Assembly (NCBI RefSeq): GCF_902364365.1
Contig: NZ_CABJDN010000003.1
Coordinates: 62,001-126,000 of the forward strand
Source of the DNA: Bacteroides intestinalis
GTDB lineage: Bacteria > Bacteroidota > Bacteroidia > Bacteroidales > Bacteroidaceae
Direction of reading: 5' to 3'
Length of the DNA: 64,000 nucleotides
How positions within the stretch are numbered: position 1 is the first letter of the stretch; each line of letters opens with the position of its first letter. The translations under genes and the position numbers were made by a program. The notes under the pieces are model-generated. The model ran no database searches. It was not told where the DNA came from and saw only the letters and a program-made list of their open reading frames with translations. Below, piece after piece: positions 17,046 through 24,875 of the stretch.

Positions 17046-17480
17046 ATGAAAACAATTGGAATTTGTTCCGACCACGCCGGATTTGAATTGAAACAATACG
17101 TCAAGGGGTGGTTGGAAACTAAAGGATGGGAATACAAAGACTTCGGAACCTATACAACGGAGAGCTGCGACTATGCAGATTTTGCGCATCCCATGGCATT
17201 GGCCGTTGAAGCCGGAGAGTGCTACCCAGGTATTGCTATCTGCGGAAGTGGCGAAGGTATCAGCATGACACTGAATAAGCATCAGGGTATTCGTGCCGCA
17301 CTTTGCTGGACGGCGGAAATTGCTCATCTGGCTCGCCAGCATAATGATGCCAACGTACTCGTCATGCCGGGACGTTTTATCAGCACAGAAGAAGCTGATA
17401 TGATTATGAGAGAATTCTTCAGTACACAGTTTGAGGGTGGACGCCATCAGAAGCGTATTGATAAAATACCGGTGAGATAA
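17046..17480 (+). CDS. rpiB: ribose-5-phosphate isomerase B
   Basis: 144 aa, a normal RpiB length. It interconverts ribose-5-phosphate and ribulose-5-phosphate in the cytoplasm. The RpiB/LacAB motifs are clear: GICSDHAGFELK at the N-terminus, and the active-site Cys in AICGSGEGISMTLNKHQGIRA, followed by HNDANVLVMPGRF. It lies 129 bp after tkt and likely shares its transcript, giving a transketolase-isomerase pair that handles pentose phosphates from arabinose. Confidence 0.95.
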   Translation: MKTIGICSDHAGFELKQYVKGWLETKGWEYKDFGTYTTESCDYADFAHPMALAVEAGECYPGIAICGSGEGISMTLNKHQGIRAALCWTAEIAHLARQHNDANVLVMPGRFISTEEADMIMREFFSTQFEGGRHQKRIDKIPVR

Positions 17481-17500
17481 TCATCCCAACTTGAAATTAC

Positions 17501-17599
17501 ACTTGTAGGTGCGGGAACTGGTACTTGCAGTAGTGTAAGGTAACGCTTGCGGATGTGTAAGGCAACACTTGCAGTAGTGAAGGCTTACACACCCGCAAG
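17501..17599. repeat. 11-bp-period array after rpiB (9 units)
   Basis: Nine consecutive 11-bp units fit without a gap from 17501 to 17599. Two half-unit types alternate, ACTTGCAGTAG and TGTAAGGCAAC, giving clear 22-bp repeats at 17523, 17545 and 17567. The last units form the arms of the terminator at 17564-17606. Confidence 0.8.
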
Positions 17600-17606
17600 T
17601 GTTTTT
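17564..17606 (+). terminator. terminator after rpiB
   Basis: AACACTTGC (17564-17572) pairs with GCAAGTGTT (17595-17603), followed by T residues. The stem is made from units of the 11-bp array. Confidence 0.6.
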
Positions 17607-17613
17607 CAGTTTA

Positions 17614-17649
17614 GTTTATACACCTTCCTCAGAGCTAAGAAGTATAAAC
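17614..17649. promoter_or_regulatory. inverted repeat upstream of GH28 gene
   Basis: GTTTATAC (17614-17621) and GTATAAAC (17642-17649) are perfect 8-bp inverted arms 20 bp apart, about 60 bp upstream of the -7 box. Could be a regulator site; no family assigned. Confidence 0.3.
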
Positions 17650-17708
17650 ACATCAATTTTTACACCTTTTATGCCAAAAACTCTTCCCTATAATAGAGTC
17701 ACTTTCCG

Positions 17709-17716
17709 TACTTTTG
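17709..17716 (+). promoter_or_regulatory. -7 box TACTTTTG for GH28 gene
   Basis: Exact TAnnTTTG match, giving a predicted leader of roughly 40 nt before the start at 17758. Confidence 0.6.
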
Positions 17717-17757
17717 CCTGCATATCTAATAACCATTTAAAGTAAAACTGAAAACGC

Positions 17758-19161
17758 ATGAAAAAAGTACTCGGAATTATTTCCCTGCTTCTCTCGGCCA
17801 CATTGGCAACTGCCAACTCAATAGATTTCGATAAGGCTTTCAAGGAGAGTACAAAGATTGAAAAGCAAATCAAGAAAACATCTTTCCCCAAACGGACGTA
17901 TCTCATTACAGACTTCGGCGCCAAGCCCGACACCCCGGATGCTCCCTGCCATGAAGCAATCAACCAGGCTATCGTTACATGTTGCCTGAATGGCGGTGGT
18001 ACGGTTGTAGTTCCCAAAGGTACATTCTACACAGGTCCCATCACACTGAAAAGCAACGTCAACTTTCATGTAGAAGAAGGAGCCGTATTGAAATTTTCAA
18101 CCGATCAGAGCCTCTACTTTCCCGGAGTTATCACCCGTTGGGAAGGAATAGACTGCTATAATGCCCGCCCGTTGATTTATGCATACGGTGAAACAAATAT
18201 CGCCATCACCGGTAAAGGGACTATCGACGGACAAGGCTCCAACGAAACCTGGTGGCCTATGTGTGGCGCTCCCCGTTATGGCTGGAAAGAAGGCATGGTG
18301 GCACAGCGCAACGGCGGACGGGAACGCCTGCTGATGTACGGTGAAACCTCCACTCCTATTTATAAGCGTGTAATGACATCTGAAGACGGATTACGTCCGC
18401 AACTCATCAACCTGTACTCATGTAATACAGTGCTGATAGAAGATGTAACTTTATTGAATTCTCCTTTCTGGGTTATTCACCCGCTATTCTGCGAAAGTCT
18501 CACCGTACGCGGTGTATACGTTTATAATCGCGGTCCCAATGGCGATGGCTGCGACCCCGAATCTTGCAAAAATGTATTGATAGAGAACTGTACCTTCGAT
18601 ACCGGAGATGACTGTATTGCTATCAAGTCCGGACGTAACCAGGACGGACGTAAATGGGGTGTTCCCAGCGAGAACATCATTGTACGCGGTTGCTATATGA
18701 AGAAAGGACATGGAGGTGTAGTCATCGGTAGCGAAATTTCCGGCGGATACCGCAACCTGTATGTAGAAAACTGTAAGATGGATAGCCCAGACCTCGACCG
18801 TGTTATCCGCATCAAGACCAGCACCTGCCGCGGCGGACTGATTGAAAATGTGTTCGTGCGTAACGTCACCGTAGGACAGTGTCGCGAAGCCGTGCTGCGC
18901 ATCAACCTGCAATACGAAAACCGTGAGAACTGCAACCGTGGTTTCACTCCTACTGTCCGCAACGTTCACCTGAAGAATGTAACCTGCGAAAAGAGCAAAC
19001 TTGGTGTCCTTATCATCGGTCTCGACGACGATGATCATGTGTACAATATCAGCGTTGAAGACTCCCACTTTAATAATGTTGCCAAAGATGGAAATGACAT
19101 AAAAGGAGCTAAAGACGTTACGTTCAAAAATCTCTATATAAATGGAAAACTTGTAAAGTAG
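17758..19161 (+). CDS. GH28 polygalacturonase-family glycosidase
   Basis: 467 aa with a signal peptide (LLLSATLATA), probably periplasmic. The right-handed beta-helix family has its catalytic aspartates here: Asp263 in NGDGCDPES, Asp284-Asp285 in DTGDDCIAIKSG, and His318 in GHGGVVIGS, with RIKTSTCRGG closing the site. GH28 enzymes hydrolyse galacturonan or rhamnogalacturonan. Arabinan is a side chain of rhamnogalacturonan I, so a pectin backbone enzyme next to the arabinan genes is sensible. It has its own promoter and a strong terminator, so it is a single-gene unit. Endo or exo action cannot be told. Confidence 0.92.
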   Translation: MKKVLGIISLLLSATLATANSIDFDKAFKESTKIEKQIKKTSFPKRTYLITDFGAKPDTPDAPCHEAINQAIVTCCLNGGGTVVVPKGTFYTGPITLKSNVNFHVEEGAVLKFSTDQSLYFPGVITRWEGIDCYNARPLIYAYGETNIAITGKGTIDGQGSNETWWPMCGAPRYGWKEGMVAQRNGGRERLLMYGETSTPIYKRVMTSEDGLRPQLINLYSCNTVLIEDVTLLNSPFWVIHPLFCESLTVRGVYVYNRGPNGDGCDPESCKNVLIENCTFDTGDDCIAIKSGRNQDGRKWGVPSENIIVRGCYMKKGHGGVVIGSEISGGYRNLYVENCKMDSPDLDRVIRIKTSTCRGGLIENVFVRNVTVGQCREAVLRINLQYENRENCNRGFTPTVRNVHLKNVTCEKSKLGVLIIGLDDDDHVYNISVEDSHFNNVAKDGNDIKGAKDVTFKNLYINGKLVK

Positions 19162-19186
19162 CAAAACCACATTCTACATCATATAT

Positions 19187-19236
19187 GCCCGAAGCTGTGA
19201 CATTCTGACAGAATTTCATTCAACTTCGGGCTTTTT
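19187..19236 (+). terminator. terminator after GH28 gene
   Basis: GCCCGAAG (19187-19194) pairs with CTTCGGGC (19224-19231), followed by TTTTTATTT. A second small hairpin ATTCT-GAC-AGAAT sits in the loop. Confidence 0.85.
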
Positions 19237-19294
19237 ATTTCCCCATTTTTCTTATTTTTCACAGAATACTTGTTCGTTGTCTCTAAATAAAAAC

Positions 19295-19302
19295 TATCTT
19301 TG
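19295..19302 (+). promoter_or_regulatory. -7 box TATCTTTG for the oxidoreductase operon
   Basis: Exact consensus 30 bp before the TPR gene start, with TTG elements (CTTGTTCGTTG) about 20 bp upstream. Likely drives all genes to 22473. Confidence 0.75.
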
Positions 19303-19332
19303 TATTCCAATTAATCCGGAACTCAATACGAT

Positions 19333-19608
19333 ATGGAGCAACTGAAAACTATCAAAGAGCTTATCAATCAAGGAGATGTAGCAGAAGCTATCCGGCAGCT
19401 CGATGAATATCTGATCACCGACTCTACCGACCGGGACGAAGCTTTCTATCTCCTGGGAAATGCCTACCGTAAACAAGGTAACTGGCAACTGGCTTTGAAC
19501 AACTACCAGTATGCTATCGACCTCAATCCCGACAGCCCTGCCCGTGAAGCCTATCGTATGGCAATGGATATCCTGAATTTCTTCAACAAAGATATGTACA
19601 ATCAATAA
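19333..19608 (+). CDS. small TPR-repeat protein
   Basis: 91 aa, cytoplasmic, with about two tetratricopeptide repeats: GDVAEAIRQLDEYLITDSTD, then EAFYLLGNAYRKQGNWQLAL and NNYQYAIDLNPDS. TPR helices mediate protein contacts. It is the first gene behind the promoter and lies 21 bp before the ferredoxin-like subunit, so it is probably cotranscribed with the 2-oxoacid oxidoreductase and may help its assembly (inference). Confidence 0.85.
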   Translation: MEQLKTIKELINQGDVAEAIRQLDEYLITDSTDRDEAFYLLGNAYRKQGNWQLALNNYQYAIDLNPDSPAREAYRMAMDILNFFNKDMYNQ

Positions 19609-19629
19609 CATATAAAAGTAACGTAAATT

Positions 19630-19857
19630 ATGGCAAAGATTAAAGGAGCAATCGTAGTGGACACCGAACGGTGCAAAGGCTGCAACCTATGCGTGGTAGC
19701 CTGTCCTCTGCATGTAATAGCCCTCACCAAAGAGGTGAACGTAAAAGGGTATAACTATGCCCACCAAATATTGGAAGATACCTGCAACGGCTGTGCGTCG
19801 TGCGCCCAGGTTTGCCCGGACGGATGTATCTCTGTTTTTAAAGTAAAAGTTGAATAA
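19630..19857 (+). CDS. korD: 2-oxoacid:ferredoxin oxidoreductase, delta (ferredoxin-like) subunit
   Basis: 75 aa with two [4Fe-4S] motifs, CKGCNLCVVACP (near residue 15) and CNGCASCAQVCP (near 54). It carries electrons from the ThDP-bound intermediate to ferredoxin. Subunit order delta-alpha-beta-gamma over 19630-22473 matches the four-subunit Kor/Vor enzymes. Whether the substrate is 2-oxoglutarate or a branched-chain 2-oxoacid cannot be decided from sequence, so the kor symbol is a convention. Confidence 0.88.
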   Translation: MAKIKGAIVVDTERCKGCNLCVVACPLHVIALTKEVNVKGYNYAHQILEDTCNGCASCAQVCPDGCISVFKVKVE

Positions 19858-19876
19858 ATCTGTAAATCAGTAGAAT

Positions 19877-20962
19877 ATGGCAGAAGAAGTTGTATTAATG
19901 AAAGGAAACGAAGCCATCGCCCACGCCGCTATCCGTTGCGGTGCTGATGGATACTTCGGTTATCCTATTACTCCGCAATCGGAAGTATTGGAAACTCTTG
20001 CCGAACTGAAACCCTGGGAAACTACCGGCATGGTAGTGTTGCAGGCAGAAAGTGAAGTGGCAGCTATTAATATGGTGTACGGCGGTGCCGGAAGTGGAAA
20101 GATGGTATTAACCTCATCATCCAGCCCCGGTGTCAGCCTGAAACAGGAAGGTATCTCCTACCTGGCAGGTGCCGAATTACCCTGTTTGATTGTAAACGTA
20201 ATGCGTGGCGGCCCCGGATTGGGAACCATCCAACCCAGTCAGGCAGACTACTTCCAGACTGTTAAGGGTGGAGGTCACGGTGACTACCGTCTGATTACTT
20301 TGGCTCCCGCTTCCGTACAGGAAATGGCTGATTTCGTTGGATTGGCCTTTGATCTTGCCTTTAAATATCGCAACCCGGCTATCATTCTTGCCGACGGTGT
20401 TATCGGTCAGATGATGGAAAAGGTTGTATTGCCTCCGCAAAAGCCCCGCCGTACAGATGCAGAAGTTATCGAACAATGCCTATGGGCTACTACCGGCAGA
20501 GTGAACGGACGCAAGCCCAATATCATTACTTCTTTGGAATTGAAACCGGAAGAGATGGAGAAGAATAACATCCGCTTCCAGGCTAAATACAAACTGATTG
20601 AAGAAAACGAAGTACGTTTCGAAGAAATCAATTGTGAAGATGCCGATTACCTGATTATCGCCTTCGGTTCTATGGCCCGTATCGGACAAAAAGCAATGGA
20701 ACTTGCACGCGAAGAAGGTATCAAAGTCGGTATACTGCGCCCCATTACCCTTTGGCCTTTCCCCACAAAAGCCATTGCAGCCTATGCTGAAAAAGTGAAA
20801 GGCATGCTGGTTACCGAATTGAATGCGGGACAGATGGTTGAAGATGTACGCCTCGCTGTGAATGGTAAAGTAAAAGTAGAACACTTCGGACGTCTCGGCG
20901 GTATCGTACCCGATCCGGAAGAGATTGTAAGTGCACTGAAAGAAAAATTAATCGAGAAATGA
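19877..20962 (+). CDS. korA: 2-oxoacid:ferredoxin oxidoreductase, alpha subunit
   Basis: 361 aa. The pyrimidine-binding domain of a ThDP enzyme, showing GNEAIAHAAIRCGADGYFGY with PITPQSEV (near 10-35), the QAESEVAAINMVYGGAGSGK region, and TSSSSPGVSLKQEGISYLAG. It works with the beta subunit to decarboxylate a 2-oxoacid oxidatively with CoA. It is also the type annotated as VorB in Bacteroides. Its stop codon overlaps the start of a 57-aa gene. Confidence 0.9.
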   Translation: MAEEVVLMKGNEAIAHAAIRCGADGYFGYPITPQSEVLETLAELKPWETTGMVVLQAESEVAAINMVYGGAGSGKMVLTSSSSPGVSLKQEGISYLAGAELPCLIVNVMRGGPGLGTIQPSQADYFQTVKGGGHGDYRLITLAPASVQEMADFVGLAFDLAFKYRNPAIILADGVIGQMMEKVVLPPQKPRRTDAEVIEQCLWATTGRVNGRKPNIITSLELKPEEMEKNNIRFQAKYKLIEENEVRFEEINCEDADYLIIAFGSMARIGQKAMELAREEGIKVGILRPITLWPFPTKAIAAYAEKVKGMLVTELNAGQMVEDVRLAVNGKVKVEHFGRLGGIVPDPEEIVSALKEKLIEK

Positions 20963-21132
20963 ACCCTGATAAGATAAGAAGCGTATTGAATATACTCTTT
21001 ATGATACTTGCCTTGGCAGCTATCATCGTATATTTCGTTGCAAAGGATGACTTCAAACTGTTCATCTACGTTTGTGGTGCAGCAATATTCGTTAAGCTGA
21101 TGGAGTTTTTTATACGGTTCACCAACAGATAA
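20959..21132 (+). CDS. 57-aa two-helix membrane protein within the kor operon
   Basis: The ATG at 20959 overlaps the korA TGA (ATGA), and the frame closes at 21132, 12 bp before korB. The 57-residue product has two hydrophobic helices, about VLNILFMILALAAIIVYFVA and LFIYVCGAAIFVKLMEFFI, joined by a short polar turn KDDFK, and a basic end RFTNR. The tight coupling on both sides and an intact frame argue that it is real. It may anchor the oxidoreductase at the membrane or be an independent small protein; no family recognised. Confidence 0.75.
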   Translation: MNPDKIRSVLNILFMILALAAIIVYFVAKDDFKLFIYVCGAAIFVKLMEFFIRFTNR

Positions 21133-21144
21133 GGAGAAGTGATT

Positions 21145-21906
21145 ATGACAAAAGAAGATATTATCAAGCCTGAGAATCTGGTTTATAAGAAACCGACTCT
21201 GATGAACGATAATCCCATGCACTACTGTCCGGGATGCAGCCACGGTGTAGTACACAAGCTGATAGCCGAAGTAATCGAAGAAATGGGCATGGAAGACAAA
21301 GCAGTAGGTATCTCCCCCGTGGGATGTGCCGTGTTCATCTATAACTATCTGGATATTGACTGGCAGGAAGCCGCACACGGACGTGCACCCGCTCTTGCCA
21401 CTGCGATCAAGCGCCTGTGGCCGGACAGACTGGTATTCACTTACCAGGGAGACGGTGACCTGGCATGTATCGGTACGGCAGAAACAATCCATGCACTGAA
21501 CCGCGGTGAGAACATTACTATCATCTTCATCAACAACGCCATTTATGGTATGACGGGTGGACAGATGGCTCCTACTACCCTGGTCGGCATGAAGACTTCT
21601 ACCAGTCCTTACGGACGTGATGTTCATTTGCACGGTTATCCGCTGAAGATGGCAGATATCGCCGCACAACTGGAAGGAACCGCTTACGTTACCCGCCAGA
21701 GTGTACAAACAGTCGGCGCTATCCGCAAAGCAAAGAAAGCCATCCGCAAAGCATTCGAGAACTCCATGGCAGGCAAAGGCTCCAACCTGGTAGAAATTGT
21801 TTCTACTTGTAACTCCGGTTGGAAACAGACACCTGCGCAATCTAACAAATGGATGGAAGAGCACATGTTCCCGTTCTATCCGCTGGGTGACTTGAAAGAT
21901 AAATAA
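21145..21906 (+). CDS. korB: 2-oxoacid:ferredoxin oxidoreductase, beta subunit
   Basis: 253 aa from ATG 21145; a GTG six bases upstream lies too close to the AAGGAGA ribosome-binding sequence (21131-21137). The ThDP diphosphate-binding domain is clear: HYCPGCSHGVVHKLIAE, GDGDLACIGTAETIHAL, then the metal-binding INNAIYGMTGGQMAPTT. Partner of korA; cytoplasmic. The gene has one of the few good Shine-Dalgarno sequences in the window. Confidence 0.92.
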   Translation: MTKEDIIKPENLVYKKPTLMNDNPMHYCPGCSHGVVHKLIAEVIEEMGMEDKAVGISPVGCAVFIYNYLDIDWQEAAHGRAPALATAIKRLWPDRLVFTYQGDGDLACIGTAETIHALNRGENITIIFINNAIYGMTGGQMAPTTLVGMKTSTSPYGRDVHLHGYPLKMADIAAQLEGTAYVTRQSVQTVGAIRKAKKAIRKAFENSMAGKGSNLVEIVSTCNSGWKQTPAQSNKWMEEHMFPFYPLGDLKDK

Positions 21907-21930
21907 TCACATGCTAAAAGACTAAGAACA

Positions 21931-22473
21931 ATGAAAGAAGAAATCATTATAGCAGGCTTCGGTGGACAAGGTGTATTGTCTATGGGAAAGATTTTGGCAT
22001 ACTCGGGACTGATGGAAGGTAAGGAAGTGAGCTGGATGCCCGCTTACGGACCGGAACAACGTGGTGGCACAGCCAACGTTACAGTGATTGTAAGCGATGA
22101 GAAAATCTCTTCTCCTATTCTGAGCAAGTATGACGCTGCCATTATTCTGAACCAGCCCTCACTGGAGAAATTCGAAAGTAAGGTAAAGACGGGCGGTATC
22201 CTGATTTACGACGGATATGGTATCATCAACCCGCCGACGCGTAAGGATATCAAAGTGTATCGCATCGACGCAATGGATGCAGCCAATGAAATGAATAATG
22301 CCAAAGCATTCAACATGATCGTACTGGGTGGATTGCTGAAACTGAAACCGATGGTTACGCTGGATAGTGTGCTCAGAGGCTTGAAGAAAACTTTGCCCGA
22401 ACGTCATCATCACTTGATACCGATGAACGAAGAAGCGATTAAAAAAGGAATGGAATTGATCAAAGAGGTATAA
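21931..22473 (+). CDS. korC: 2-oxoacid:ferredoxin oxidoreductase, gamma subunit
   Basis: 180 aa, the usual size. Family motifs are GFGGQGVLSMGKILAYSG at the N-terminus and MPAYGPEQRGGTANVTVIVS (near 32-51). The gamma domain completes the alpha-beta-gamma-delta complex and helps bind CoA or regulate access (family knowledge). It is 24 bp after korB and followed by a strong terminator, closing the operon. Confidence 0.92.
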   Translation: MKEEIIIAGFGGQGVLSMGKILAYSGLMEGKEVSWMPAYGPEQRGGTANVTVIVSDEKISSPILSKYDAAIILNQPSLEKFESKVKTGGILIYDGYGIINPPTRKDIKVYRIDAMDAANEMNNAKAFNMIVLGGLLKLKPMVTLDSVLRGLKKTLPERHHHLIPMNEEAIKKGMELIKEV

Positions 22474-22499
22474 TTCCATTGACCCTTATAATAAAAGTC

Positions 22500-22536
22500 A
22501 GCCCTTGCAATCATTTTTTTGCAAGGGCTTATTTTA
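22500..22536 (+). terminator. terminator of the kor operon
   Basis: AGCCCTTGCAA (22500-22510) pairs perfectly with TTGCAAGGGCT (22519-22529), followed by TATTTTAT. Confidence 0.88.
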
Positions 22537-22644
22537 TACAATAAAAGACATAAAACTCCTCACTATTAGATTTGCTTATAAGACGGTATGTTTGTAAAAA
22601 TAGGCAAAAAAGGCTGAATTCCGCAAGCGAATAATTTTTTATTG

Positions 22645-22652
22645 TATCTTTG
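22645..22652 (+). promoter_or_regulatory. -7 box TATCTTTG only 9 bp before the porin ATG
   Basis: Exact consensus. The end of the box is 9 bp before the start codon, so the expected transcript would have a leader of only a few bases. Confidence 0.7.
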
Positions 22653-22661
22653 CGCCTAATT

Positions 22662-24863
22662 ATGAGACGAATTCTACTAACATACATACTTCTATTCGTA
22701 TTGGGATTGCTGGCAGTACAGGCACAGCAGCCATTCAATACGCTGGACAACCGTGACCGCTATGGAAACCAGGTCGACCCGTCAACGCAGCCGGACAGTC
22801 TAGATACTGGCACTGATGTTCAAAGCATTCCGCCTAAACTTTATATGTGGCAATTAAGCGAGACTTTAGGAAACCGGACCATTGTTCCTGCAGATACGCT
22901 TGCTCTGAATTTCCAAAATACGAACCTGGTAGGTGGTATGACTGGGGAATATAACTTCCTGGGTAATCTGGGCTCACCTCGTCTCTCCCGTATTTTCTTT
23001 AATCGCCAAGACGACGAACCGACCCTCTTCATGGCACCATACTCTAGTTTCTTTGTTCGTCCCGACCAGGTGTTTTTCACTAATAGTAATGTACCCTATA
23101 CCAATCTGACTTACTATAAAGCTGGTAATAAGGTTAATGGCGAAGAACGGTTTAAATCTTATTTCTCTGTCAATGTAAACAAACGGTTAGCATTTGGCTT
23201 TAATTTTGACTATCTATATGGACGTGGTTATTATGCCAATCAGTCCACTTCACATTTTAATGCCGGCTTATTCGGAAGTTACATTGGTGAACGCTATCAA
23301 ATACAGGCAGTTTATAACAACTTCTTCATGAAAATGAACGAAAACGGTGGTATAGCGAATGACGGTTACATCACCCGGCCTGATACAATGGCGGAAGGTA
23401 AGAAAGAGTATAGTTCCACTACCATTCCTGTGAAGATGGAACAAACCTCAAATCGCAATAAAGATTTCTATATCTACCTTACACAACGCTACCGATTAGG
23501 TTTCAAACGAAGAGTATTGAAAGAAGAAGCCCAGAATAACAGTGTCCAACAGCGTTTTTCCCCTACAGCACCGACTGCACCTATTACTTCCAGTATTGCA
23601 TCTGCAGACAGCTTAGCTACTGGCAGTTTAGCTACCGACAGCCTCGCGGCTAATAATCTCGCAATGGGAGATAATCTCAGTTTGGACAGCCTCAATAACA
23701 ACCACGCTCTTCCGGAAGATACTAACTTTGTCGAAGAATTTGTTCCGGTCACAAGTTTCATTCATACCTTCAAGATAGAACGGACACGTCACAGTTACCA
23801 ATCTGTATCGACACCAGACGAAAACGCTTACTACAACAAACAAGGAGTCAGTCGTGACTCTACCACAGCATTTAGCGTAAAGAATGTCTTTGGCATAGCC
23901 TTGCTGGAAGGTTTCAATCGATATGCTAAAGCCGGACTTACCGGCTATATATCCCATAAATTCAGTCGCTACGACCTGATGAATGCAGACTCTATGACAG
24001 TAGACCGTTTCACCGAACAAGAAATCTATGTGGGTGGTGAATTAGCTAAACGACAAGGTAAAACTCTACACTATTCTATAGACGGCGAAGTTGGTATTAT
24101 GGACAAAGCAATGGGACAATTCCGCGTAAATGGAAATATGGATTTAAATTTCCGTCTTTGGAAAGATACGGTAAACCTGATAGTACGAGGCTTCGTAAAA
24201 AACACATTGCCCTCTTTCTATATGCGCCATTATCACTCCAACTTGCACGTTTGGGATAATGACAACATGGAGAAAGAATTCCGTACCCGCGTAGAGGGCG
24301 AACTAAACATTGACCGTTGGGGAACCAATCTTCGTGCCGGAGTAGAAAATGTGAAGAATTACACCTATCTCAACCAAAAGGCCGTACCTGAACAGAATAG
24401 CGGTAACATACAAATACTTTCGGCCACACTGAAGCAAAACTTCCGTGCAGGTATTTTCCATTTAGATAATGAAGTAACCTGGCAGAAATCAAGTAATGAA
24501 ACGGTTCTACCTCTGCCGCAATTTTCAGTATATTCTAATTTGTATCTCCTGACCAAGTTAGCTAAAAAGGTACTTACCGTACAATTGGGTGCTGATGTCC
24601 GTTACTTTACCAAATACCATGCACCGGCTTACACACCTTCCATTCAGCAGTTCCATCTGCAACCCGAAAATGACCAGGTAGAAATCGGCGGCTATCCGAT
24701 AGTGAATGTTTATGCCAATCTGCACCTGAAGCGTACACGCCTCTTTGCTATGTATTCTCACGTAAATCAGGGTATGGGTACACGTAATTCTTTCCTTGTA
24801 CCGCATTACCCCATTAATCCGAGTCTTCTCAGAATTGGTGTTTCGTGGAACTTCTATGATTAA
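22662..24863 (+). CDS. putative outer-membrane porin
   Basis: 733 aa from ATG 22662; the TTG further upstream is part of the -7 box. A signal peptide (LLFVLGLLAVQAQQ) is followed by a long region of alternating aromatic/polar strands typical of a large beta-barrel, ending in a phenylalanine-aspartate tail (VSWNFYD). It resembles the Bacteroidota putative porin family. Around residues 290-350 there is a low-complexity Ala/Ser/Leu/Asn insertion with repeated SLATDSLA-like units, probably a surface loop. Followed 12 bp later by a solute-binding-like gene. Confidence 0.75.
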   Translation: MRRILLTYILLFVLGLLAVQAQQPFNTLDNRDRYGNQVDPSTQPDSLDTGTDVQSIPPKLYMWQLSETLGNRTIVPADTLALNFQNTNLVGGMTGEYNFLGNLGSPRLSRIFFNRQDDEPTLFMAPYSSFFVRPDQVFFTNSNVPYTNLTYYKAGNKVNGEERFKSYFSVNVNKRLAFGFNFDYLYGRGYYANQSTSHFNAGLFGSYIGERYQIQAVYNNFFMKMNENGGIANDGYITRPDTMAEGKKEYSSTTIPVKMEQTSNRNKDFYIYLTQRYRLGFKRRVLKEEAQNNSVQQRFSPTAPTAPITSSIASADSLATGSLATDSLAANNLAMGDNLSLDSLNNNHALPEDTNFVEEFVPVTSFIHTFKIERTRHSYQSVSTPDENAYYNKQGVSRDSTTAFSVKNVFGIALLEGFNRYAKAGLTGYISHKFSRYDLMNADSMTVDRFTEQEIYVGGELAKRQGKTLHYSIDGEVGIMDKAMGQFRVNGNMDLNFRLWKDTVNLIVRGFVKNTLPSFYMRHYHSNLHVWDNDNMEKEFRTRVEGELNIDRWGTNLRAGVENVKNYTYLNQKAVPEQNSGNIQILSATLKQNFRAGIFHLDNEVTWQKSSNETVLPLPQFSVYSNLYLLTKLAKKVLTVQLGADVRYFTKYHAPAYTPSIQQFHLQPENDQVEIGGYPIVNVYANLHLKRTRLFAMYSHVNQGMGTRNSFLVPHYPINPSLLRIGVSWNFYD

Positions 24864-24875
24864 AACTCTTTCCTT

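Noticed and set aside
20782..21864. 360-residue minus-strand frame across korA-korB
   Set aside because: It covers two real genes and the small 57-aa gene on the plus strand and has no protein-like motif.
23600..23720. Ser/Leu/Ala repeats in the putative porin as a separate repeat element
   Set aside because: They keep the reading frame and look like a low-complexity loop of the protein rather than an inserted DNA element.
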